A DNA stretch of 64,000 nt from Sulfurovum sp. (GCA_030949725.1 JAUZSE010000024.1:33960-97959); one strand, 5' to 3'; counted from the stretch's first letter, positions 1-9,785 are shown. Program-made: numbers and translations. The notes: generated from the letters alone by a model not told the origin.

Positions 1-234
1 CTCATCACCAGGCTGAATATCTAATGCCATCATCGCTAGAAGTAAGGCATCGGTTCCAGAACTACAAGTGATGGCATGTTTTGCTCCCGTAAAGTCTTGT
101 AAAGAGGATTCAAGTTGTGATACTTCTTCCCCCATGATATAATTTGACTTATCAAGTACGGCGTGAATGGCTTCATCTATCTCAGTTTTGTAAAGTTGAT
201 ATTGATACTGAAGGTTTGCGAAGTCTATCTTCAT
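1..234 (-). CDS. DegT/DnrJ-type sugar aminotransferase, N-terminal part (WbpE-like)
   Basis: The first 78 residues of a PLP-dependent nucleotide-sugar aminotransferase; the rest lies beyond the window edge. It begins MKIDFANLQYQYQLYK and contains CSSGTDALLLAMMAL, the GT-(D/E)-AL stretch that binds the PLP phosphate in this family. It follows wbpD- and wbpB-like genes with a 1-bp gap, so the inferred job is transamination of the 3-keto sugar in the UDP-diacetamido-mannuronic acid pathway (WbpE step). Other DegT sugar aminotransferases look alike at this end; the call rests on neighbours. Confidence 0.75.
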   Translation of the reverse strand, partial: MKIDFANLQYQYQLYKTEIDEAIHAVLDKSNYIMGEEVSQLESSLQDFTGAKHAITCSSGTDALLLAMMALDIQPGDE

Positions 235-235
235 A

Positions 236-806
236 TTATTTTCTTTCTACTTTTAAACTGTTTTCTATACGCTCATACATAGCAAATTCGTCTTCTGCTT
301 TATTATCTATAAACTTTAAAGTATTTCCTGAAACCCCCACCCAACCGATCTGTTTGGCAGGCACACCCACCATAAGTGCGTAAGGCTTGACATTTTTATT
401 GATAACCGCCCCACTTCCTATGAGAGCATATTCTCCGACAGTTACACCACATACAATCGTGGCATTTGCTCCAATCGTACATCCCTTTTTTAAAAGCGTC
501 TTTTTAAATTCTTCTTTCCTTTGGATGAATGCTCGTGGATTGATCACATTTGTAAAAACCATAGAAGGTCCAAGAAAGACATCATCTTCTATCTCCACGC
601 CTTCATAGATGGAAACATTATTTTGTACTTTTACGCCATTGCCTACATTTACTTTAGGGCCTACTACACAATTTTGTCCAAAAGAACAATTGCTGCCTAT
701 ATTTGTATCTGGATAACACATGAGAGAAATGCCAAATCTTACTCTTATCTCCTATGTTTACGCCTTCATCAACATAAGCACTCTCATGCACAAAAAAGTC
801 TGCCAT
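236..806 (-). CDS. wbpD: WbpD-like sugar N-acetyltransferase, one frameshift
   Basis: Left-handed beta-helix acetyltransferase, expected to acetylate the 3-amino group of UDP-2-acetamido-3-amino-glucuronate. Hexapeptide repeats ([30 protein letters not shown]) and the family block [16 protein letters not shown] are clear. The obvious ATG at 721 gives only 161 residues. Upstream, in another frame, is [15 protein letters not shown]...KIWHFSHV, the normal N-terminus, starting at 806 with a TAATG overlap with the preceding gene. A one-base indel near 715-725 separates the parts, so the real protein is about 190 residues. Sequencing error is likelier than decay, because both halves are well conserved. 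Confidence 0.82.
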
Positions 807-1775
807 TAGCCAAGTACCTTCTTGCAAAAAGGATGATAATTCCCTTTCATCCCAATAGCATCAAGGTTTCTAATGGTTGAAACCATAGAGATAGACGCAT
901 ACGCTTCATCTAGTCCAAATCCATTTCCTTTTAAAATCTCTTCATAAGATCTTGTGTGTAAGTCTGTAAATCCGCCAGAGAATTCTATCTCATCCCCATC
1001 AACAGTAATGCTTCTATAGGTTCTCTGTCCACTCTGCGCTTATCTCTGTTGGTAAATAGTCATCATTCACCGATAAAAACCATCTGACATTGGCATTTTT
1101 TAGTTTAAAAGAACCCGCATTACAATCAGCAGTTTTCACATGCACGATATTCTCTTCTACCTCACCAAATATCCACGTAAGCATGTCATAAAAGTGTACC
1201 CCTATATTGGAAGCAATTCCCCCTGATTTAGCTTGGTCACCTTTCCATGAGATAAAGTACCATTTACCTCTACTTGTCAAATAGGTTAAATCAATATCAT
1301 AGACTTTATTGGGATTCTCTTTTAATTCTTTAGTGACTTTTTCTTTTAGAGCAATAATTGAGTGATGCAGTCTAAGTTGCAAAATATTATATACTTTTTG
1401 TCCTGTCTCTTCTTCGATAATTTTAAGCTGATCAATATTCCAAGGGTTGAGAACAAGTGGCTTTTCACAAATAGCATCTGCGCCACTTTTGAGGGCAAAT
1501 CGTATATGAGAATCATGTAGATAGTTAGGAGAGCAGATGGACATATAATCAATCTTTCTACCTGTATCTCTACGCCATTTATCTACAAACCTATCAAAGC
1601 GTTCAAACTCTATAAAGAAATCAGCCTCGGGAAAATTACTGTCCATAATACCTATGCCATCATAGGGATCTAGTGCTGCCACAAGGTTATGCCCTGTTTC
1701 TTTTATAGCTTTCATATGCCTAGGGGCAATATATCCTGCTGCTCCAATAAGAGCAAAATTTTTACGACTCAACAT
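806..1775 (-). CDS. wbpB: WbpB-like UDP-GlcNAcA 3-dehydrogenase (Gfo/Idh/MocA), one frameshift
   Basis: NAD-dependent oxidoreductase that would oxidise C3 of UDP-N-acetylglucosaminuronic acid before the WbpE transamination. N-terminal Rossmann motif ALIGAAGYIAPRH, the family EKPL motif (ICEKPLVLNPW), and WbpB-type segments such as LTYLTSRGKWYF and GGIASNIGVHFYDML are visible. The first frame stops at 1014 after residue 253; a second frame continues RTYRSITVDGDEIEFSGG...YHPFCKKVLG to the TAA at 806-808, giving about 320 residues, the family's usual length. The indel is near 1018-1025. Its stop overlaps the wbpD start (TAATG), so the two are translationally coupled. Confidence 0.85.
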
Positions 1776-1811
1776 TTATTACCTCACTTGTATTTAATTT
1801 TTATTTAGATT

Positions 1812-1830
1812 GGTGGAGAATAACTCCACC
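1812..1830. terminator. Small perfect hairpin upstream of wbpB
   Basis: GGTGGAG and CTCCACC form a 7-bp stem around a 5-base loop. It lies in the 145-bp gap between the toxin gene end (1921) and the wbpB start (1775). No long T-run follows on either strand, so terminator activity is uncertain. The rest of the gap shows no recognisable motif. Confidence 0.35.
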
Positions 1831-1920
1831 TAACTATTACTATAAGTAACGTTATTTAGGATACCCAATATCTATGATACATAAAAATACTACTTAAAGT
1901 ACTACCATTGTTTCTAAAGG

Positions 1921-2187
1921 CTATTTAAAAAGTTGGCTATGAGTACCAATTCTTTGCAAGTATAGTATATTTTCTCTTACAGTGTAAACGATAAGCATAT
2001 CCCCACCTAAATGAAATTCTCTAAAACCTTTATACTCACCTAATAAATCATGGTCTTTCGCTTCACGTGCTAAAGGCTCTTCTTTTAAGAGGAGTGATAA
2101 ATAATTAATCCTCTTTGCATACTGTTCATCTGTAAGCTTTGTTTTGAGTTCATCTTTTCTAAAATGTTTGTGCCGTTTGAGCTGCAT
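1921..2187 (-). CDS. yafQ: YafQ-type mRNA interferase toxin
   Basis: RelE-superfamily ribosome-dependent endoribonuclease of 88 residues, the usual YafQ length. The family core is present: DHDLLGEYKGFREFHLGGD, then a beta strand MLIVYTV, then LQRIGTHSQLF, in which the C-terminal His and Phe are the YafQ catalytic signature. Its ATG overlaps the TAA of the upstream antitoxin gene (TAATG), the standard antitoxin-first arrangement with coupled translation. Expected to be neutralised by the DinJ-like partner. Confidence 0.88.
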   Translation of the reverse strand: MQLKRHKHFRKDELKTKLTDEQYAKRINYLSLLLKEEPLAREAKDHDLLGEYKGFREFHLGGDMLIVYTVRENILYLQRIGTHSQLFK

Positions 2188-2436
2188 TATTTAACTAAAT
2201 CCTCTAAAGTAATGTCCTCATAGTTATTGCCTGTTTCCACATCTTTCATAGCTTCTAACGTTATATCGTTAGGTATCTTTACGTCAAAGGGTAGACCCTC
2301 TGCTAAAAACCGATTGAGCTAAAAACATATTGACGGCTTCACTAAGACTTAATCCATAATGTTTATAAATCTCTTTCGCCTGTGCTTTGAGATTTGTATC
2401 TAGATACACATTGGTTCTTGACTTTTCAACTACCAT
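2187..2436 (-). CDS. dinJ: DinJ/RelB-type antitoxin, homopolymer frameshift
   Basis: Antitoxin of the YafQ toxin: an N-terminal ribbon-helix-helix DNA-binding part (SRTNVYLDTNLKAQAKEI, GLSLSEAVNMFLAQ) and a C-terminal toxin-wrapping tail. As written, the frame runs out in SVFSRGSTL at 2284. Removing one base from the A5 run at 2305-2309 (plus strand) restores SVLAEGLPFDVKIPND and continues to ITLEDLVK, with a TAA overlapping the toxin start. The restored length is about 82 residues, normal for DinJ. Start chosen at MVVEKSRTN. Expected to repress its own promoter. Confidence 0.85.
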
Positions 2437-2572
2437 GATAAATCCTTTTTTATTCATTATAACACAAAGATTGTGTTTTGTAAAGAAGTTTGATTTCATT
2501 ACATCAGAAAACTTAAAGAAAATATCTTATTGTTAAAAGTACTTTATGTATCGTATTTAAGGGGTGTGTTGG

Positions 2573-2648
2573 TGGTGGAGAATAACGGGATCGAACCGTC
2601 GACCTCTTCGCTGCCAGCGAAGCGCTCTCCCAGCTGAGCTAATTCCCC
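2573..2648 (-). tRNA. tRNA-Ala(GGC)
   Basis: Folds as a cloverleaf with acceptor GGGGAAT, D-arm AGCTCAGCTGGGAGAGC, anticodon loop CTGGCAG closed by CTTCG/CGAAG, T-loop GTTCGATCC, and encoded CCA. Anticodon GGC reads GCC/GCU alanine codons. Confidence 0.95.
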
Positions 2649-2715
2649 ATAAGTATGGATAAGAAATAGAATTTTATCATAAGATAGGTAAAATCTCGCC
2701 TATCTTATACATATT

Positions 2716-2997
2716 TTACGAACGCTCAGTTACTTCAAGAAGATGATACCCAAACTGTGTTTTGACAGGACCGTGTACTACACCTACCTCATCATTGAAA
2801 ACAACCTTATCAAACTCTGGAACCATTTGACCTTCGCCAAAGCTACCTAATTCTCCACCTTTTGCACCTGATGGACATGTTGAGTTCTCTTTTGCTGCTT
2901 GTTCAAAAGTGAGTTCCCCTGCGTTTATCTTTTCTTTTAGTTCAGTACAAACTGTTTCATCGTCTACCAATATGTGTCTTGCTGATGCTGATGCCAT
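2716..2997 (-). CDS. Small parvulin-type peptidyl-prolyl isomerase
   Basis: A 93-residue stand-alone PpiC/parvulin domain with no signal peptide, so probably cytoplasmic. It shows the family's order: ARHILVDDE, then FEQAAKENSTCPSGAKGGELGSFG (the S-SGxxGGxLG motif), MVPEFDKVVF, and FGYHLLEV at the C-terminus with the conserved His. It should speed cis-trans isomerisation at prolyl bonds; the substrate is unknown. It is followed on the same strand by tRNA-Ala and sits about 40 bp downstream of dnaG. Confidence 0.9.
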   Translation of the reverse strand: MASASARHILVDDETVCTELKEKINAGELTFEQAAKENSTCPSGAKGGELGSFGEGQMVPEFDKVVFNDEVGVVHGPVKTQFGYHLLEVTERS

Positions 2998-3035
2998 TTA
3001 ATATCCTTTGTTATTAGTGTAAAATAAGTTTAAAG

Positions 3036-4697
3036 CTAGTATGAAGGGTCGTATGCGACCAATTCACCTTTTTTTAGCCTTGGCAGTATATCCATTTTTA
3101 TCTTTTTAAGCAAAAACATTTTTTTGTCCATAGACATATTTTCATCTCTTGGTATGGCTTGCAACTGTTGCCTGTAGTGTATAGTAAGCATGTTTAACAG
3201 TGTTTTATTTAAACTTTTTTCATCTAGCACTTTGATGCCCTCATCAATACTCAAACCCACCAAACTAGGGTTGTCAAGCTCTCCTCTTAGCAAAATAGAA
3301 AATAATTCTGCATACTCTTTGAACAATGAAGCATCCATAACGCTGAGTACGTTGTCGATGTATTGAGGGAATTCTATGAGCGTTTTTAGTATGCACAAAA
3401 GTTCAGTGTTGTCTTTTTTTTGCGTAAAATTGTCTCTTGCGTGTTCAGGTCTGCTTTCTTTCCCAAAAAAAGCAGGAGAAAGCCCAATCAGGGTCGCTGC
3501 CACAGGAATATATGCATCTTTAATGATGGGACTTAACGCATCCATATATTGTTTTACTGTACCAAAAGCCACTTCTTTTTCTCTAGGGTCATGCAGATCA
3601 TACCTAGATACAATTTTCTCCAATACAAAAGGGATGAGTGGTTTGGCTTCACGTAGTAACTTTGCCACTGCTTCACTTTGCCCTTTGGCTATGAGATCTG
3701 CAGGATCTTGTCCATCAGGAAACAGCACGACTCCCCCATCAAATCCAGCCACAGATAACATTTGCGAAGCTTTGAGTGCCGCTGCGACCCCTGCTTTGTC
3801 ACCATCATACGCAAGGATGACTTTAGGGTCTCCTTTTCTAAGCATAGGTAAGTGTTCGGTCGTCAAGGCTGTTCCCATCCCTGCTACTGCTTCTTTAAAA
3901 CCTGCTTGATGAAACATCACTACATCAAGATACCCTTCACAAATAATGATCTTTTTGTTTTTATAGATGCTCTCTTTCGCCAAATGGTATCCGTATAGAA
4001 GACGAGACTTGTTAAAGAGTTTTGTTTGGGGTGAGTTGATGTACTTCGCAGGATGATTACTAATGGTTCTACCACCAAACCCCACCAACGATGCAGAAGG
4101 AGAATAGATAGGAAAGGTAATACGCTCCACCAAACGGGCATAATACCCCTCCCCATTTTCACTCGCTGCGATAATACCTGCTTCTGCTGCTTTGGGCAAA
4201 GGAAGCAATGCAGCTTTGCAAGAAGTGCATTACCTGCTTGTCCCTGTTGGCACATACCCTATCTCAAAGTTTTCAATCGAATTTTGAGAAATACCCCTTT
4301 GGAGTAGATATTGTGTGGCTGTGGTATTTTGATTAAGATTTTTAACATACCACTGACTGATGGCTTCAAGTACTCTTTTGGCATCAGAATAATCAGAACT
4401 ACCTTTGGTGTAAGTCAGCGAAAAGTTATTCATGGAGGCGAGTTTTTCTATGGATTCTGGGTAAGAAAGTTTTTCCAACTCCATCACAAATTTAATGCTG
4501 TCTCCTCCTACACCACAGCCAAAACAATGGTATATCTGCTTGGAAGGACTTACCACAAAAGATGGGGTTTTTTCTCCATGGAAAGGACAATTTGCTTTAT
4601 AATTTGCACCTGCTTTACGCAACTCTATAAAGTTACCTATTACATCTATTATATCTATACTGCTTTTAAGGGATTCTATTGAGGCGTTATCTATCAT
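3036..4697 (-). CDS. dnaG: DNA primase DnaG, interrupted by paired frameshifts
   Basis: Makes RNA primers at the replication fork. The N-terminal CHC2 zinc finger (CPFH...YHCFGCGVGGD) is followed by the TOPRIM catalytic core (IICEGYLDVVMFHQAG, with VILAYDGDKAG carrying the metal-binding DxD) and a helical C-terminal helicase-binding region. Reading stops after GYVPTGTSR at about 4230 and resumes in the same frame at LLPLPKAAEAG (4208). Between them another frame encodes QVMHFLQSC, so one base is missing near 4238 and one is extra near 4210, two compensating indels in about 30 bp. Restored length is about 554 residues. An essential gene broken this way points to sequence error. Confidence 0.9.
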
Positions 4698-4719
4698 AAA
4701 GGAATTATATCTAATTAGG

Positions 4720-4725
4720 TATAAT
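4720..4725 (+). promoter_or_regulatory. -10 element before the LapB-like gene
   Basis: TATAAT in a T/A-rich stretch, 16 bp before the TTG start at 4741, with the Shine-Dalgarno AAGGAC at 4731-4736. It lies in the 43-bp divergent gap to dnaG and has the -10-only look of Campylobacterota sigma-70 promoters. Confidence 0.6.
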
Positions 4726-4740
4726 TTATAAAGGACTACT

Positions 4741-5379
4741 TTGGAACAGATATTACCTGCTTATGATGACCCACTTTTTAGTATTGTACTTATTATTGTT
4801 ATTGGTCTTATTGTGGCACTGGTTACTTATGGTTGGGGGGTGTATCGAGAACAAAAAGAAGAGGGAAAGCTCCTCAACTTTTTGGAGAAGTTTGACAGCT
4901 CCGAATGCACATTAAACACAGCCGATATGCCCTATGAGCCCAATATGCTCAAACCTCTCACCCTCTTGGCAAAAGCCTTTGAAAATTCTGGAGAATACCA
5001 TAAGTCTATTGACCTCTATCTCTACCTCATCAAACATGTTTCCCAAGACCAAGGAGAACTTGAACTGATGGAACGCTTAGGAAACACCTACCTTCATGCA
5101 GGGTTTCTAGCACGTTCAAAATCCATTTATACAGAGATATTACGTAAAAAGCCACGCAATGTCAAAGTGCTTTATGAACTCGGTGTCGTGTATGAGACCA
5201 TGCAAAAGTATGAGAAAGCAAAAGAAGTACTCGAACCTCTAACAATGCTAGGAGAAGAAACCGCTTCACTTGAAAAGTTTCTTGACTTTTTGCTCCTACT
5301 CTCCAACAACACATTGTCTATAGAGACTAAAGTACTTCAATTAAAAGAGATTTTAGAACAAAGAACCCAACATGTATAG
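4741..5379 (+). CDS. Membrane-anchored TPR protein, N-terminal part of a LapB-like protein
   Basis: Starts at TTG with a good Shine-Dalgarno. One N-terminal transmembrane segment (FSIVLIIVIGLIVALVTYGWGV) leads into TPR repeats (SGEYHKSIDLYLYLIK, ERLGNTYLHAGFLARSKSIY, VLYELGVVYETMQKYEKAK). That order, a single anchor followed by TPRs, is that of LapB/YciM, which ends in a rubredoxin-like zinc knuckle. The zinc knuckle is found here in the next ORF, overlapping by 8 bp in another frame. Dropping one A from the AAA before ACCCAAC would join the two as EQEPNMYRQVV. Likely one protein of about 350 residues; LapB's role in LPS control is known for other proteobacteria, not shown here. Confidence 0.7.
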   Translation: MEQILPAYDDPLFSIVLIIVIGLIVALVTYGWGVYREQKEEGKLLNFLEKFDSSECTLNTADMPYEPNMLKPLTLLAKAFENSGEYHKSIDLYLYLIKHVSQDQGELELMERLGNTYLHAGFLARSKSIYTEILRKKPRNVKVLYELGVVYETMQKYEKAKEVLEPLTMLGEETASLEKFLDFLLLLSNNTLSIETKVLQLKEILEQRTQHV

Positions 5380-5785
5380 GCAGGTTGTGAGCGCACTCTT
5401 ACACCTTGATACCAAAAGTGCTTGGGAGAGCATCGATACTACACGCATCAAAGAGCTGATTGACATCCTGTGGTTCTTACCAAATTCACAACTTGATTTA
5501 GATATAATTCACTCAAATAAACAGCTCAAAACGCTATACTATGCAAAAGGCTATCTCCAAGAAGCTAGCGTTGGAAGTGGTATCTTTAGTCTGGACATGT
5601 TAGCCACTGCAAGACAAAATAGATTTGAAGAGGGAGACCTTTCTTTCTCTTATCTTTGTCAAAAATGTAAACAGAGTTTTCCTGTTTCTTTTAAGCGATG
5701 TCCAAATTGTATGGCATTAAATTCTGTTAAAGTTGAGGAAACCATTGCAAAATCAAGTCCACAAACAGATTACTCTTTACTCTGA
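5372..5785 (+). CDS. Zinc-knuckle C-terminal part of the LapB-like protein
   Basis: 137 residues, mostly helical, ending in YLCQKCKQSFPVSFKRCPNC, a CxxC...CPxC rubredoxin-type metal site as at the C-terminus of LapB. The ORF opens at ATG inside the last codons of the preceding TPR ORF and has no Shine-Dalgarno of its own that stands out. It is therefore either the translationally coupled second half or, more probably, the continuation of one gene split by a single-base indel near 5360-5372. The helices between would be further TPRs. Confidence 0.65.
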   Translation: MYRQVVSALLHLDTKSAWESIDTTRIKELIDILWFLPNSQLDLDIIHSNKQLKTLYYAKGYLQEASVGSGIFSLDMLATARQNRFEEGDLSFSYLCQKCKQSFPVSFKRCPNCMALNSVKVEETIAKSSPQTDYSLL

Positions 5786-5845
5786 TGTCTCCAGAGTCTG
5801 CTCCTTGCAATAAAAACAAAAAAACCAAAAAACAAAGGAATAAAA

Positions 5846-6517
5846 ATGAACGATTACAGTCAACTAGAAAAACGACTGAACTATACATTTAAGAATAAGC
5901 AATTGATTATTGAGGCCTTGACACACAAAAGTGACAAAAAGCCTTACAATAATGAGCGGCTTGAATTTTTGGGGGATGCGGTACTTGACCTTATAGTCGG
6001 TGAATACCTTTTTTCTAAATTTCCAAAGTCAGATGAAGGTATCTTGTCTAAGATACGTGCTTCCCTTGTCAATGAAAGTGGATTTACACTATTGGCACGC
6101 CATATCAATCTAGGTTCTTTTATCTTTCTCTCTCTAGCCGAGGAGAACAACAATGGAAGAGACAAGCCTTCACTACTTTCTAATGCCTTTGAAGCTATCA
6201 TCGGTGCTATCTACCTTGAAGGCGGTCTAAATGTATCAAAAGATATTGCGGTAAAGCTACTTGAAGAGTGTCATCCTAAAATTGATCTTGATTCACTCTC
6301 CAAAGATTACAAAACTGCTTTACAAGAACTCACACAAGCCACACATGGCGTGACACCCACCTATGAAATGTTAGGTTCCTCTGGTCCTGACCATAAAAAA
6401 GAGTTTGAGATTGCTATTATTTTAAACGAGAAGATGATTGCCAAGGCAAAAGGTAAAAGTAAAAAAGAAGCTCAGCAAAAAGCAGCCAAACTTGCATTAA
6501 AGGAATTAAAACGATGA
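5846..6517 (+). CDS. rnc: Ribonuclease III
   Basis: Cleaves double-stranded RNA in rRNA maturation and mRNA turnover. Shows the RNase III signature [21 protein letters not shown] with its catalytic acidic residues, a second acidic cluster around [17 protein letters not shown], and a C-terminal dsRNA-binding domain ([15 protein letters not shown]...[17 protein letters not shown]). 223 residues, normal length. It overlaps aroC by 4 bp (ATGA). In many Campylobacterota rnhA precedes rnc and aroC; here the 60 bp upstream hold no rnhA. Confidence 0.96.
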   Translation: MNDYSQLEKRLNYTFKNKQLIIEALTHKSDKKPYNNERLEFLGDAVLDLIVGEYLFSKFPKSDEGILSKIRASLVNESGFTLLARHINLGSFIFLSLAEENNNGRDKPSLLSNAFEAIIGAIYLEGGLNVSKDIAVKLLEECHPKIDLDSLSKDYKTALQELTQATHGVTPTYEMLGSSGPDHKKEFEIAIILNEKMIAKAKGKSKKEAQQKAAKLALKELKR

Positions 6518-7590
6518 ATACCTTTGGAAAAAAACTCACCCTTAGCACCTTTGGTGAGTCACATGGAAAAGCACTAGGATGCATACTTGACGGCGTTCCA
6601 GCCGGGCTTGCCATAGACGAAGCGTTTATACAGTCTGAACTAGACAGAAGAAAACCAGGGAAATCCAAGCTCGAAACAGGACGTAAAGAAGATGATAAAT
6701 TTGAAATACTTTCTGGCACTTTTGAGGGGCTAAGTACGGGTACGCCCATTGCTATGATTATTTTTAATACCAATCAAAAATCAAGAGACTATGAGAATGT
6801 CAAAGATCTTTTTCGTCCAGGTCATGCAGACTTTACGTACTTTCACAAATATGGGATAAGAGACTACCGTGGTGGTGGACGCTCATCTGCGCGTGAAACC
6901 GCTGCCCGTGTTGCAGGAGGAGCCATAGCCAAACTTATGCTCAAAGAATTAGGCATTAGCGTACAAAGTGGTGTCTGTGAAGTAGATGGAATCAAAGGGA
7001 AATTACAAGATTTTGAGTATGCCAAAACATCTAAAATGTATGCCCTAGACCCCAACATAGAAGCAGCCCAAGAAGCAGCTATACTCAATGCCAAAGAAAA
7101 TCATGATTCTGTAGGAGGCGTAGTACTTACTACTGCCACTGGTGTACCCATAGGACTAGGTGAGCCTCTTTACTACAAGCTTGATGCCATTTTGGCTGAA
7201 GCGATGATGGGTATCAACGCTGCAAAAGCCGTAGAGATAGGTGATGGTGTGGCAAGTACACACCTTAAAGGCAGTCAAAACAATGACCCCATAAGACGAG
7301 ATGGGTTTAGCTCCAATCATGCAGGTGGTATATTGGGGGGTATTTCCAATGGTGATACGATCATCGTCAAAACCCACTTTAAACCTACACCCTCTATATT
7401 TAAAGAACAACAAACGATTACAACCCATGATGAAGAGTTAAACTTCAGTCTAAAAGGTCGTCACGACCCTTGTGTTGCCTTGCGTGGTACAGTGGTATGT
7501 GAGGCTATGATGGCATTGACCTTAGCCGATATGGCGCTGCTCAATATGGGTAAAAAAATGGAACATTTAAAAACTATTTACAAAGGATAA
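6514..7590 (+). CDS. aroC: Chorismate synthase
   Basis: Last step of the shikimate pathway: 5-enolpyruvylshikimate 3-phosphate to chorismate, using reduced FMN without net redox. Signatures are [19 protein letters not shown] at the N-terminus, [37 protein letters not shown] (FMN/substrate loop), and [18 protein letters not shown] near the C-terminus. 358 residues, full length. Coupled to rnc by a 4-bp overlap and followed after 3 bp by the DUF945 gene. Confidence 0.97.
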   Translation: MNTFGKKLTLSTFGESHGKALGCILDGVPAGLAIDEAFIQSELDRRKPGKSKLETGRKEDDKFEILSGTFEGLSTGTPIAMIIFNTNQKSRDYENVKDLFRPGHADFTYFHKYGIRDYRGGGRSSARETAARVAGGAIAKLMLKELGISVQSGVCEVDGIKGKLQDFEYAKTSKMYALDPNIEAAQEAAILNAKENHDSVGGVVLTTATGVPIGLGEPLYYKLDAILAEAMMGINAAKAVEIGDGVASTHLKGSQNNDPIRRDGFSSNHAGGILGGISNGDTIIVKTHFKPTPSIFKEQQTITTHDEELNFSLKGRHDPCVALRGTVVCEAMMALTLADMALLNMGKKMEHLKTIYKG

Positions 7591-7593
7591 ACT

Positions 7594-8926
7594 ATGAAAA
7601 AATTAGGATTTGGAGTCATCGGACTTATTTTTATATCAGGTATTTACTACTTAACAGCAGGCTCTGTACAGCTCACAGCTGAGATAAAAGCACAAGTCGA
7701 TTCAGAACTTGTCAGCATTCAAACACAAGGTTTTTCTGTACAGGACAGAAAAATAGAGGAGAAGAAGGAACATTTTGTACTTTCTTTTGACAAACCCAAA
7801 AAAATAGCAGTATTTTTTACAAAAAATGGTGCCAAACTTTCTGAGGATGATGCAAAAGTATTACAAGGGTTAAAGATTGGTATTGACCTTAATTATCTAC
7901 CCGATACCTACAGTGCTATAAGCATAGACATGTATCCCCTCGCACTCCCTACAGCCATTACCCAAGCAGTGAAAGATGAAGAAGACAAAAAAATCTTACT
8001 TCAAGTAGAGAAAATGTTAGAGAAAAAAGCATTACTCATACACCTCGATATCAATAAACTAGGATCAAGCTTCAAAGGTCATCTGAAAGATATAAATGAG
8101 ACATTTCAAGGTGAAGAAAATGTACAACTGATACTTTCAAAACTAAAATTTACGGGTGATATTAAAGATGACAAACTACAAGGTGTAAAACAGACGCTTA
8201 AAGAACTTAGTATACATGTCCAAAACAAACTCACTATGGCAATGCACAATCTAACAAGTGACTACAGCCTAACAGGTGCCACACCGTATGACTATACTAC
8301 AAACTATAGCATAGAGAAAATGTTACTACAAGCAGAAGATAAACTCAATGTTCAGATGAATAATTTTGAATTAAGCTCAGATTCTACCGTCAAAGACACT
8401 CTTGCAAATGGTACATTTAAAACCAATGTAAAAAATGTTGTCATTGAAGAAAAAGGAAATAAAACTACGCTGGACAACATTGTCTTTGAGATGAAAGCAG
8501 ACAATTTAGACCTGAAAGCCTTTGAGAAACTAGAACAAATAGATGTCAATAATGAAAAAGAAATAAATCTAGTACTTCAACAACTTATTTCTCAGGGTAT
8601 CCGTTTTGAAATCCCTACATTCTCTATAGAAAACATACAAAATGCAGGTAAAAAAATGGGGGGCTTTATGCTTTCTGCTCTCTTTGATATAGACAAATCA
8701 CTTAACATCACTGCCGTACAAAACAACCCATTAGCAGCCATAAATGCACTCAATGCCACTATTGACCTAAGCCTCTCTAGTGGAGTCTTCACTCAACTAG
8801 CACAACGACCAGAAGCTGTCATGGCAATGATGCTCTTTCAACCTAAAGATGTAGGTGGCTAAAAAGGTTTATAAGATTGAATTAAAAGATGGAAAACTTT
8901 CTGTCAATGGCAAACAAGCCATGTAA
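7594..8926 (+). CDS. DUF945 (YdgA-like) protein, late frameshift
   Basis: N-terminal signal or anchor helix (LGFGVIGLIFISGIYYLTAG) followed by a long beta-rich, envelope-facing region of the YdgA/DUF945 type; the function of the family is not established. The first frame ends GG-stop at 8862. A one-base indel there (GGCTAAAAAG) opens KKVYKIELKDGKLSVNGKQAM, which is the typical DUF945 C-terminus (xGKL-xNGK), ending at 8926. Restored length is about 443 residues. Immediately downstream of aroC with a 3-bp gap, so co-transcribed. Confidence 0.75.
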
Positions 8927-9479
8927 CTAATCCTCTAACCCTTTGACCCTAAATGTCTTACGGTGAATAGGACATCTACCATACTTCACTAAAGCCTCCA
9001 TATGGGCTTTAGTCCCATACCCCTTATGTCTCTCAAATCCATACGCTGGATACAACTTAGCCATCTCCACTATCTCTCTATCATGTGTTACCTTAGCCAA
9101 TATACTCGCCGCAGAAACTTCTGCTATTTTAGTATCTGCCTTCACCATAGTGCCAATATTTTCCACCCCAAAAGTACTATTGCCATCAAACAAAGTACTC
9201 CACATCAGGTAAATGTTTTTTAATCTCTTCTAACCCATTAGTGTAAACACTTAGAAATACCCAGTTCATCTACTTCTTGTGCAGAAAAAGAGACGATATA
9301 ATAATCAGAATTTTCTACTGATCAAGAGGATACAAAGCTTCACGCTTCTTCTCCGTTAGTTTCTTAGAATCCATAAGTCCCCTTACATGGGCTTTTTAAG
9401 TACCACACCAGCTATCACCAAAGAACCCGCCAGAGGTCCTCTTCCTGCTTCGTCTATGCCGCAAAGTTGTTTATTCATT
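8927..9479 (-). pseudogene. rnhB: Ribonuclease HII, broken by several frameshifts
   Basis: RNase HII removes ribonucleotides from DNA and RNA from hybrids. The N-terminus (ATG at 9477-9479) reads [18 protein letters not shown] with the catalytic DEAGRG, then LMDSKKLTEKKREAL in a second frame, ENSDYYIVSFSAQEVDELG in a third, GLEEIKKHLPDVEYF, and finally FDGN...VKADTKIAEVSAASILAKV through RHKGYGTKAHMEAL. At least four indels lie between 9190 and 9420. That density is higher than elsewhere in the window, so this may be a true pseudogene. It ends convergent with the DUF945 gene, with the stops adjacent at 8926/8927. Confidence 0.85.
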
Positions 9480-9506
9480 ATTATTCCTATTTATCCCATT
9501 ATTTAT

Positions 9507-9532
9507 GGTGTTGTGGGGACACAATACCCTAC
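9507..9532 (-). repeat. REP hairpin, minus orientation, copy 1
   Basis: Minus-strand GTAG followed by a degenerate 9-bp stem and a TCCC loop; one stem position is mutated (acaatacc instead of acaacacc). First of four REPs in the 300-bp gene-free stretch between rnhB and the HNH gene. Confidence 0.8.
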
Positions 9533-9573
9533 AACCCTCATGTCTTCAAATTAAATCTGCACGCAAATCAACC

Positions 9574-9599
9574 GTAGGGTGTTGTCTTCCGACAACACC
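9574..9599 (+). repeat. REP hairpin, plus orientation, copy 2
   Basis: GTAG, then stem GGTGTTGTC / GACAACACC with loop TTCC. Followed by a 55-bp spacer and an inverted REP, the layout of a REPIN, although this spacer diverges from those around the RAYT gene. Confidence 0.88.
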
Positions 9600-9654
9600 G
9601 ATAAATCCAAACGTTTACAATCTATATTTACCTTCTATCCCATCCTAAGCATTT

Positions 9655-9680
9655 GGTGTTGTGAGGACACAACACCCTAC
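9655..9680 (-). repeat. REP hairpin, minus orientation, copy 3
   Basis: Inverted partner of copy 2. On the minus strand it reads GTAG, stem GGTGTTGTG / CACAACACC, loop TCCT. The base pair next to the loop is G-C rather than the C-G of plus-orientation copies. Confidence 0.88.
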
Positions 9681-9726
9681 GTAGATTTTCATGTATTTTA
9701 TACATCTATCTCAACACATGGCTTCT

Positions 9727-9752
9727 GTAGGGTGTTGTCTCCCGACAACACC
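9727..9752 (+). repeat. REP hairpin, plus orientation, copy 4
   Basis: GTAG, stem GGTGTTGTC / GACAACACC, loop TCCC: matches the consensus exactly. It lies 34 bp from the 3' end of the HNH gene and could act as its 3' stabiliser or terminator-like structure. Confidence 0.88.
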
Positions 9753-9785
9753 AAGAATGCAAACGTTTATGAAATTATAAATCCT

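Noticed and set aside
1..1775. Pseudaminic or legionaminic acid synthesis locus
   Set aside because: The dehydrogenase, acetyltransferase and aminotransferase segments match WbpB/WbpD/WbpE better than PseB/PseC/PseH or Leg enzymes.
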